64,000 nucleotides of DNA from Fonsecaea monophora (lineage: Eukaryota > Ascomycota > Eurotiomycetes > Chaetothyriales > Herpotrichiellaceae): assembly GCF_001642475.1 (NCBI RefSeq), contig NW_019174073.1, positions 1-64,000 on the forward strand. The letters run 5' to 3'. The position numbers and the translations under genes are program-made. This document shows, in pieces, positions 56,341-64,000 of the stretch. The stretch's first letter is position 1. Every line of letters starts with the position of its first letter. Below the pieces are notes generated by a model that did no database searches, was not told where the DNA came from, and saw only the letters and a program-made list of their open reading frames with translations.

Positions 56341-58293
56341 ATGCCATCTGCAAAGCAGGCTTCTCCTCAACCTGCTCAGGAAGAAGTCCAGCAGCCGACC
56401 TTATGGCAGAAGAGTCTTAGTTGGATTCCTGGTACTCGACAGTTCAGAACACGAGCCAAACTTCTCTCCGATTCACGCGTACCTCTCCTTTACTTCGTCT
56501 CCGGCCTAGTCCTCGTTGGCGTTCTGCTCATTCAGTTTCTCACGTCAAGTGACGTCCAGCCGCGCCTTTGGGCTCCTGCTCCCTCTCCCGCGTCTTCACC
56601 TGCTCCTGCTCCTCCATATCCGACCCGAGATCCTCTGAGTCCGTTTGGTGACAGTGTCTACCGTCAAGAGGCGTACTTTGACTTGTTGGAACCGGGCACT
56701 CAGTGCAGACCAAAGTCTCCTTTCACTTCAGATCTTCCCGTTACACACGCGTTGACCAATATGGCGCTGGAGGCAGAGGCCAAGCGCCTGGTTGCACAAT
56801 TTGAGTACACCGCCGAGGATGTGAACAAAGGTGTGAAGGAGTTCATTAGGGAGATGGAAGAGGGCCTGGAAAAGCAGGGGACCTCAATCAGTCAAATCCC
56901 AACTTACGTCACATCTGTTCCCAATGGCACTGAAAAGGTAGGAAGAGAAGCCATATTGCGATTCGGCTAACAGCAGTAGGGCGTCTATCTGGCCGTGGAC
57001 TTAGGCGGTACCAACTTCCGAGTCTGCTCAATCACGCTACATGGCAACCAGTCCTTCTCATTGCAACAATCCAAAGTCGCCGTTCCGCGGGCTCTGATGG
57101 AAGCGAAGACGGCCCATGAATTATTCTCTTTCCTCGCCAAGCAGATCGAGTCCTTCCTGAAGACACACCACATGGACCACTTTGAGTCACACCGGAAGAA
57201 ACCTGGCGAGGTCGAGTTTTTTGATCTAGGTTTCACTTTCAGCTTTCCTGTCAATCAAGTGGGCATCAACAAGGGTAAATTGATGCGGTGGACAAAAGGT
57301 TTCAACATCGAGGAAGCTATAGGACAAGATGTTTGTGACCTGCTGCAGAAAGAAATCGACGCATTGAATCTCCCGGTGCGAGTGGCCGCTCTCGTGAACG
57401 ACACCGTCGGCACTCTGATGGCCAGGTCGTACACTTCTCCGGGCAAGACAAGTACATTGATCGGTGCTATCTTCGGTACCGGGACAAATGGCGCCTATGT
57501 TGAGAAATTGGACAGGGTCAAGAAGATGAAGGCAATAGACGAAGCAGAGGGCGGTGTTGCGAATTATGACTCGTCTACTGGGCTGATGGTCATCAACACC
57601 GAATGGGGTAGTTTCGACAATGCCTTGTCAGTCCTGCCTAATACTCCATACGACGTTGACCTGGATCGCGAGTCGGTAAACCCCGGCATTCAAATGTTTG
57701 AGAAGCGCGTGTCAGGGATGTTTCTCGGAGAAATCCTGCGGCGAGCTCTGCTAAGTCTCTACCAGCATCCTGATGCGGGAGTGGCCTTGTTCAAAGATGT
57801 GACCTCACACGACAATGATATTAGGAGTACAACCACAGTGGCTGAGGACAGTCCCCTATTTAAGATATGGGGTATCGATACCTCGTTCCTGTCCATTGTT
57901 GAGGAAGACCAATCGGACCATCTGCGTATCACCAAGCAGACACTCGAAAAGGAGTTGAAGGTAGAGGCTGCTTCAACCGAAGACTGTATTGCGGTCAAGA
58001 TGCTCGTGCACGCGATCGGGAAACGTGCAGCGAGATTAAGCGCTGTCGCCCTGGCTGGAGTCATCATTTCCACGAACAAGCTACAAGAAGACGAGATAGT
58101 TGATGTGGGTGTCGATGGGAGCTTGGTAGAGTATTATCCAGGCTTCGAGGAATACATTCGCGAGGCATTCAGGGAGATTGAAGGTATTGGAGAGGATGAG
58201 AAGCGCATCAGGATCGGGCTTGCGAAGGATGGCAGCGGCTTAGGCGCAGCACTGATTGCGCTGGTGGCTCATAATGCCGACCAGCCCTTGTAG
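56341..58293 (+). CDS. Hexokinase-family protein with N-terminal membrane anchor
   Basis: Exons 56341-56937 and 56980-58293 join in phase 0 over an unusually short 42-nt intron to 636 residues. The N-terminal about 110 residues are extra compared with yeast hexokinase and include one strong transmembrane helix (about 47-67, LLYFVSGLVLVGVLLIQFL), then a Pro/Ala/Ser linker. The hexokinase core has phosphate-1 loop LAVDLGGTNFRV (about 203-214), LGFTFSFPVNQ, the catalytic Asp340 in VNDTVGTLMA, IGAIFGTGTNGAYVE and the C-terminal DGSGLGAALIALV. The known catalytic residues I can check are present. Aspergillus nidulans HxkC is reported as a mitochondrion-associated atypical hexokinase; this may be its counterpart. 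The start is uncertain. Confidence 0.87.
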
Positions 58294-58648
58294 AATCAAA
58301 TACAGCAGACAGCCGAGAGCGGATAGGCACTTGTATAATTGAGGCTCTGCATTGTCATGCTTCGTATTCATGGAAGAAATGGTCCGGTGACAATGGTCAA
58401 TGAATCGCATTGCATTTGATTGCTGTGACCTGAGCGTGAAGTTCAAAACTCGAGGTCGAGTCGCTCAGTGGCTAAAATGTCCGCAGTTGAGAAATTCGGA
58501 GGGAGACTCTCGCACGATCACCATTCCCTGGCAATTATTCAGTGGAAACCAGCACCACTCAGCTACAACTCCCATAGAGTCTTCCCGTTGAATTGAAACG
58601 AAGATCCATTGACGCATGCGGATTGCTGCTCGCTGAAATCAATACAGC
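58294..58648. other. Intergenic with a weak tRNA-like 5' half
   Basis: About 355 bp. At 58460-58485 the sequence TCGCTCAGTGGCTAAAA resembles a Pol III A box / tRNA D-arm, but I found no matching B box, T-arm or acceptor stem downstream. Probably a relic or chance. Confidence 0.25.
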
Positions 58649-60310
58649 ATGAGCGGTGACTTGCAGTCATGGGCGCTACCACGCCTTGGCCGCTTGTTGC
58701 CTCTGGATGATGACTCGCTCAAGGAAGTGATTGCCTACTCGTTGACCTTGTCTAAAGACGGCGCCGCCGAACACCTGAAGAACCTGCTTGGTGACTCTCC
58801 ACAGGCCCTCGAGTTTATCTCGTCGTTCAACGCGCGACGAGGCAACGCGCAGTCCCCAGCGGCCGCCGTGGAGTCATCTGGGGTGCCGAAAGCACAGAAG
58901 AAAGGTCCCAGAAAGGGCAAACCTCCCCTCCACGCTGCAGGCCCGGTACGTCGCCCGGAAGGATATGGGGATGTCGCAGGTGGTTACACGAAACAGTACG
59001 AAAGCGATACGGACTTCGCCACGACTCACAGTCGACCGATCTCGAGAGACAAAAATGTGCCGTCAATGTCCTCGACACCCGATGCTCTGCAGGTGCCCCA
59101 AACAACATCTGGAGGGCGTACTTCCGGTTCTTCGGCTGCCTCTCGAGACACGTCACCAGGGAGGCACGCTCAGAAACTCCCTCCCTCGGCATCGGGCAAC
59201 CTGATATCCGATTTCGGATTTGCAAATGTTCGCTCCAAACAATCTAAGAAGCCCGCGCATACGGGTCACTCTCAACCACAGTCTGGCACTTCTACGCCGC
59301 ACAGGGGTGGTGCTACGACAACCGCCTCGAGCGTTGCGGACCTCACTGCCGCAATCGCGGCACTGGAGCTTTCTACAAATCCAACCCTGTCCACGCAAAG
59401 GCGAAAATGCCCTTGCAATGCTTCAATCCATCCGCTTTTCACGACGGCGCCCAACTGTCTGAATTGTGGCAAGATCATCTGCGCACTTGAAGGACTTCAA
59501 CCTTGCTCGTTCTGCGATTCGCCCATACTGACGAAAGATCAAGTAAATGCTATGATCAAGGCACTAAAAGAAGAGCGCGGAATCGAGAAAATGGCTGTCC
59601 ACAACGCCGGACAATCTCTCTCAGGGAGGGGCACACCGATTTTTGGGGCGTCAACCCCAGAGAGCGGGTCAGGCGATGAAGCCTCGTCTGCCGCAGCACG
59701 GGCACGAGCCCATCGAGATAAATTGCTGGCATTTCAGCGAGAAAACGCTCAACGGACTCGCGTCCATGATGAGGCTGCTGATTACGACGCCACTCTTACA
59801 CCTGGGACTACGCAATGGATGACCCCCGTGCAGCGAGCTGCTGCGCTGAAGAAGCAGCAAAAGTATCTTCGAGAGCTGGAAGAAGCAAACCGGCCAGAGT
59901 GGGAGAAGCAAAGAACAGTTATGAGCATGAGTATCAAGAACGGTAAATTGGTGAAGACGTTTGAGCGGGAGAAAGCACCCGCTCTTAGACAGGAGAAGGG
60001 AGACCTTGCTGGTTCCGACAATGATGACATTGGAGCCGAAGATCAGCATCTAGCTCTGGAAGAGACTGGGCGGAAGGGCGCCTTCAGCAATAATCCTTTG
60101 CTTGCAAGTGGAAAGCTGATACGGCCGGTTTGGAAAGCACCAGGAGGTGGTAATGAGGACAAGGGCAAGGATCGGGAGACGGCCAGGAAAAGCGTCTGGA
60201 GAAGGGTACAGGACGACAATGACGACAACGAACAATGGATCCTGGATGGAGGATTACACGGTTATGGCACTGAGTCCAGGTTGATGGAGGAACAGCAAGA
60301 GGGCGGCTGA
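58649..60310 (+). CDS. RQT4: TRIP4/ASC-1 zinc-finger protein (Rqt4-like)
   Basis: A single exon of 553 residues. The N-terminal helical region (about 1-65, with SLKEVIAYSLTLS and ALEFISSF) matches the start of ASC-1/TRIP4 proteins. A disordered basic middle follows, then the C2HC5 zinc finger (about 254-289): CPCNASIHPLF, CLNCGKIIC and PCSFC supply the ligands. The remaining half is charged and contains the family-typical QRTRVHDEAADY and WMTPVQRAAALKKQQKYL. In yeast Rqt4 is a subunit of the ribosome-quality trigger complex that splits collided ribosomes; in animals TRIP4 works in ASCC. The symbol follows the yeast orthologue and is by family assignment. Confidence 0.88.
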   Translation: MSGDLQSWALPRLGRLLPLDDDSLKEVIAYSLTLSKDGAAEHLKNLLGDSPQALEFISSFNARRGNAQSPAAAVESSGVPKAQKKGPRKGKPPLHAAGPVRRPEGYGDVAGGYTKQYESDTDFATTHSRPISRDKNVPSMSSTPDALQVPQTTSGGRTSGSSAASRDTSPGRHAQKLPPSASGNLISDFGFANVRSKQSKKPAHTGHSQPQSGTSTPHRGGATTTASSVADLTAAIAALELSTNPTLSTQRRKCPCNASIHPLFTTAPNCLNCGKIICALEGLQPCSFCDSPILTKDQVNAMIKALKEERGIEKMAVHNAGQSLSGRGTPIFGASTPESGSGDEASSAAARARAHRDKLLAFQRENAQRTRVHDEAADYDATLTPGTTQWMTPVQRAAALKKQQKYLRELEEANRPEWEKQRTVMSMSIKNGKLVKTFEREKAPALRQEKGDLAGSDNDDIGAEDQHLALEETGRKGAFSNNPLLASGKLIRPVWKAPGGGNEDKGKDRETARKSVWRRVQDDNDDNEQWILDGGLHGYGTESRLMEEQQEGG

Positions 60311-61066
60311 AGTAGAGCGCGAGTACAGCATGTGTCCTTGTAAGAAGAAAGCGAGATACCTCTAAAAGCAGCCTAGTGACGCTAAATGACGCTAAGTGGC
60401 TAGCCTCTCGCAGGAATGATTTTCCGACGTTGATCCGGAACCCGCAGCACTAACATGCAAGGGACAGAGAAACTTTTGTGCCACTAACGGTCAAGGAGGC
60501 AAATCCGAGGCGCGCGCCATTGCATGCAACCCCCATCCATCGTGATCAACATCTAGTCATTGAAACGAGTTTCCTGCAACATTCCAAGGTCGCTGCCCGC
60601 GCTCTCTACACACAACTATCGAGTTCTATTGACCTGTTGCCTCCCTTCACTGTCGCTAGCCTATACAACAGATCGGCAGTGCCTCCAACTGACACGCGAA
60701 CCCCTCTCTCGCTACTGTCCCCCCGTTTTTTGTCCTACAAGCCACCGTCATCCCATCCCTGAAGGAATGCAGTTCAACCAGGCAACCCTACGATAGCCTC
60801 GATCCTGAGCAACTTCTTCTACACTCTACCTATATCTGAGCTACTAAGAGAGGGTTCCTATGGTTTAAAAAAAAAAAGAGCTGCTGTGATAATCAGCCAC
60901 TCGGTCGGTTAAACTGGAATAACGTGCCCGCCCTCCTATCCTGGATACCACGCATCGACTATGCTGCGGACTGGTAGGACATTCTGCAGTATAAGCCGTC
61001 GCCTCAATGCTGGCCATTGACAGTATTCCTGTGCTGGGGTTCAGGGATATCAATCTCTCTAATATC
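60311..61066. other. Intergenic, 5' region of SOG2
   Basis: About 755 bp. A pure A run lies near 60868-60879. No gene is seen; an in-frame ATG at 61007 could be an alternative SOG2 start. Confidence 0.5.
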
Positions 61067-64000
61067 ATGGATCCTGAGTTGCCCCCAGCCACCAATCCCC
61101 GGACCATGCTCCGACCAGAGGATGCCTCACGATTAGGACGATCTCTTCGCCATGACGATTCCGACAGAGCTCGAGCCGCGAGCGAGCACACCAGGTTGAA
61201 TGTTGAAAGAGGAGGCACCGCCCTGAATGCGGAGGATTCTTCCCCACAGGCGGAGGAAAGGACGGGGGCACAAAACAACGTCGGTCGCGAACCAGCCCTC
61301 TTGTCTCTCGAAGATACGACGGAATTGTTTCGGCGAAAGGTCGCGGATGCCAGACAAGATACCGAACATGCGTTGGCTGGAAGCGAGGCCGTCAGTGACG
61401 TCGTCAAGCCGAAACTCACCTTGGACCTGGGGCACTCCAACATCGCTAGATTGCCCGAAAGTGTGGTAGACCTTATCAAAACCGAGGTTGAACGGTTGTC
61501 GTTATCCCACAATCAGATCTGGCATATACCGCTTCGGTTCTCTGAATGCTCACACCTACGGTACCTCAACATTCGGTCGAACGTGTTCCGGGAGATTCCA
61601 CGAGGGGTGTACAAGCTAGCCCAGCTGGAAATCTTAGATATCAGCAGGAACAAAGTCCGAAAAATCTCAAGCGACATCAAAAATCTGCGATCCTTACGTG
61701 TCTTCTCGGTCGTGCACAATCGGGTGGAGGATTTGCCGGTGGAGCTTTGTGAGATGACTAAGTTGCAGATATTGAAGATTGCAGAGAATCCCCTGCGGTT
61801 CAAGTTGAAGAAGATTGTGGAGGCGAAAGAATCCGAAGTCTCATTCTCAGAAATGACGGATCACGAAAGAGAGACTGCCATCACGCTTGAGATCAAGCGG
61901 TATTTGAGAGAACTACATCCCGTCATCACACCCATTGACGTTGAAGCGTCTCTCCAACTCGAGGACAACCCGACGGAGACAACACCGAAACCTCTCAAGC
62001 GATCTTTGAGCAGCAGATTTCCGGTCATCCCCAGCACCACCAGTGCCGAGTCCTCGGCGGACGCCAATAAATCATCACCGAGCCAGACACTCGCCAACCC
62101 ACCTCCAGTACCGACCCGCTCACACTATCGGATGACGTCCAACACGCAACCCATTGCTCTTCGACGGCCAGGCATCACCCCTCTCATTAGCCAGAATAAC
62201 GAGAGAAACCGGAGCAACAGCGAGAGTGTTCTGCAAGCCTCGGCCGCTGCTCGGCAGAAAAGGATGGGCATGCTGCGAAAGGAGAAGCCTGAGTTGGACA
62301 GTATTGACGAGCTCAAGGTTAACCGAAACAGCCATCTCCGAGGATTTAGTCACGGCTCCGTTCTGAAACGTAATGGTGCTCTGTCATCCCCTGGCGGGAA
62401 TAGCTCTTCGAGCCCCAGCAGTCCACGCGATCCTAGACGACACAGGCTTGCCTTTGTGAAACGGTTGTCGAGCCTCCCGGAACATAAAGTTGAGACCGAA
62501 TGGAACAATCCCGTTATCGAAGGCGCCAAAGGCATCTTATATGCGCTGTATCAGATTCACCCACAAATATCTGGTCTTATCGCTGCAATCAGAGGCAAGG
62601 ACGTGCGGAGGAGCACACTAGAATTTACCTTTTTCAACGCTTCCACTCATGTTGACCGGCTCAACTTGGCACTGGAGGACGCCGACGCTGTCGATCCTGC
62701 AGATGCGGATGCGGTTGAGAAAGTCGAGGACAGCGTTCGAAGGGACTGTGCAACCTGCATCATGGCCTACACGCACGTAACTGCGCAGCTGCAGGACAAC
62801 GTCAAGAAAATAGTGGCGGGGTCTGACGCGCGTTATGTGCGGACGCTGATGCTTCTCCTCTACGGAAGTATGATTGAGGTCAGGAATGCAATTCAAAGCT
62901 TTGGGGCGGATGTGAGAGTCGCACAGGGCCCGGGCCATAGAAGACAGATGTCCAGTGGAAACTCGCATCCCATCCAGACTATCCCTGAGGAGTTCAGCAC
63001 TCCTTTGCAGCCTGTCCGAGCAATCACACCCACCCGAGACAGAAATGTTGCTTCCAGGCAAGCTGGGAGATTGCGCAGTGACACGGCCATTCAACATCCA
63101 GTTGCCGATAATATTCCAGCATATCAATCGAATCCTGTACCACCTGCAGGTTCGGCTGGCCTCCCGACTCCGATTCACTTGACCGGAACCACTTTGAATG
63201 GTGGGACTCTTACTGGCACTTCTTCGACCTTTTCAAATAGTGGCACTCTCACCTCTGCTTCGAGTTCTGGGTTCAGATCACGATCTGGGTCACGTATTGG
63301 CACTACGATGAATGGCTTCACGTCCTCATCGGTAGCAAGCACGCCTCGTTCGGGCGAAGTCTTTAGCATCCCGCCCTCGAACCCCTTGGCCGCCCGGGTC
63401 AATCCTGCGACGGGTCTCACTGATGCCCAAGAGGAAGCCGTCTTCGAGCAGATCTTCCTCGCCCTGACAAGAGCCTATGATGCTGCTCTGCACACCATCC
63501 CGATTGCGAAGGCACAATTCCTGCGTTGTCTTGAAGCGGCAGAAGAAAATCGACAGCCGAAGGCAGTTCACGATCTATGGTCGACCCTGGTCTATCGCTG
63601 CAAATTATGTATCGACATCAGCGAAGCTCTGCAAATTCGACTTGTCAATATGCGGCTACAAGATCCTAGCACACAAATCGTCGCCGCTGGCAGCGGTCGG
63701 AATGACCCCTCCCTGTGGCTCCTTTGCAAGAACTTCTTGATGAGTTTCATTGAGCTTCTGACGGAGATGCGGATAGCCAAGTCTCAGAGATTGCTGTCAC
63801 AGGAGCTCATTACGATGTTGAGAACGGTTCAAAAGGCCAGTCGTGAGGCAGGGAGATTGATAGAGACGAGTCCCTGGCAGTATCTGGCCGACAGTGCTGC
63901 GGCTGCAATGCCACCACCCAGCGTTTTCAGTGCTAACTCGAACCAGCCGCCCGGCGCGGTGGTCAATGGCAACGGATATCCCAGTACCGTTCACGCAACG
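61067..64000 (+). CDS. SOG2: RAM-pathway leucine-rich-repeat protein Sog2 (partial, 3' end outside window)
   Basis: An uninterrupted frame of 978 codons reaches the window edge without a stop. A disordered leader is followed by leucine-rich repeats (about 115-245): LTLDLGHSNIARLPES, VERLSLSHNQIWHIPLRF, LRYLNIRSNVFREIP, LEILDISRNKVRKIS and LQILKIAENPL. After a Ser/Pro-rich linker comes the Sog2-specific helical region: EGAKGILYALYQIHPQISGL, then RRDCATCIMAYTHVTAQLQD and, further on, YDAALHTIPIAKAQFLRCLE. Sog2 binds the kinase module Kic1-Hym1-Mob2-Cbk1 and is needed for polarised growth and cell separation. ATG 61067 has the better start context (A at -3, G at +4); ATG 61007 is also in frame. 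Confidence 0.9.
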   Translation, partial: MDPELPPATNPRTMLRPEDASRLGRSLRHDDSDRARAASEHTRLNVERGGTALNAEDSSPQAEERTGAQNNVGREPALLSLEDTTELFRRKVADARQDTEHALAGSEAVSDVVKPKLTLDLGHSNIARLPESVVDLIKTEVERLSLSHNQIWHIPLRFSECSHLRYLNIRSNVFREIPRGVYKLAQLEILDISRNKVRKISSDIKNLRSLRVFSVVHNRVEDLPVELCEMTKLQILKIAENPLRFKLKKIVEAKESEVSFSEMTDHERETAITLEIKRYLRELHPVITPIDVEASLQLEDNPTETTPKPLKRSLSSRFPVIPSTTSAESSADANKSSPSQTLANPPPVPTRSHYRMTSNTQPIALRRPGITPLISQNNERNRSNSESVLQASAAARQKRMGMLRKEKPELDSIDELKVNRNSHLRGFSHGSVLKRNGALSSPGGNSSSSPSSPRDPRRHRLAFVKRLSSLPEHKVETEWNNPVIEGAKGILYALYQIHPQISGLIAAIRGKDVRRSTLEFTFFNASTHVDRLNLALEDADAVDPADADAVEKVEDSVRRDCATCIMAYTHVTAQLQDNVKKIVAGSDARYVRTLMLLLYGSMIEVRNAIQSFGADVRVAQGPGHRRQMSSGNSHPIQTIPEEFSTPLQPVRAITPTRDRNVASRQAGRLRSDTAIQHPVADNIPAYQSNPVPPAGSAGLPTPIHLTGTTLNGGTLTGTSSTFSNSGTLTSASSSGFRSRSGSRIGTTMNGFTSSSVASTPRSGEVFSIPPSNPLAARVNPATGLTDAQEEAVFEQIFLALTRAYDAALHTIPIAKAQFLRCLEAAEENRQPKAVHDLWSTLVYRCKLCIDISEALQIRLVNMRLQDPSTQIVAAGSGRNDPSLWLLCKNFLMSFIELLTEMRIAKSQRLLSQELITMLRTVQKASREAGRLIETSPWQYLADSAAAAMPPPSVFSANSNQPPGAVVNGNGYPSTVHAT

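Overview
This is a nuclear contig piece from a filamentous ascomycete (Pezizomycotina). The evidence is many short spliceosomal introns (42 to about 200 nt, GT..AG, CTAAC-like branch points), mixed-strand single genes with no operons, and fungus-only families: a Zn2Cys6 regulator, the DASH subunit Hsk3, the RAM-pathway protein Sog2, secreted catalase and PNGase A. The protein style fits Eurotiomycetes, perhaps black yeasts (Chaetothyriales), but that placement is inference. I resolved about 28 protein-coding genes, most with exon structures whose frames and reading phases close exactly. No convincing rRNA, intact tRNA, CRISPR or intact transposon was seen.

Layout. 0-5 kb: SEC22 (+) faces ELP5 (-). 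6.6-8.6 kb: a PNGase A-type glycoamidase (-), divergent from a cyclin-fold protein (9.5-10.3 kb, +). 10.5-13.4 kb: two tandem minus-strand paralogues of an unrecognised family. 14.4-18.3 kb: a methyltransferase (+) tail-to-tail with a P450 (-), then a small cysteine-containing secreted protein (-). 19.9-22.1 kb: a large secreted, probably GPI-anchored protein. 22.3-25.0 kb: splicing factor SNRNP27 (-) divergent from ATG3 (+). 27.2-29.7 kb: secreted large-subunit catalase (+). 30.5-31.9 kb: a Promethin/LDAF1-like membrane protein with a 60-bp in-frame repeat (-).

34.3-49.5 kb is the region most like a co-regulated accessory locus: a Zn2Cys6 regulator (-) divergent from an MFS exporter (+), then an alpha/beta-hydrolase-like protein with an altered nucleophile elbow, a hotdog protein with an altered HGG motif, an intracellular GH13 amylase, a P450 and a zinc alcohol dehydrogenase. 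It has no PKS, NRPS or terpene synthase, so a catabolic or detoxification cluster is as likely as a biosynthetic one, or the grouping may be chance.

50-64 kb returns to conserved housekeeping genes: DASH subunit HSK3, a mitochondrial ACOT9-like acyl-CoA thioesterase (-), an unrecognised 655-residue serine-rich acidic protein, a hexokinase with an N-terminal membrane anchor, the TRIP4/Rqt4 zinc-finger protein, and the 5' part of SOG2, which runs off the window end.
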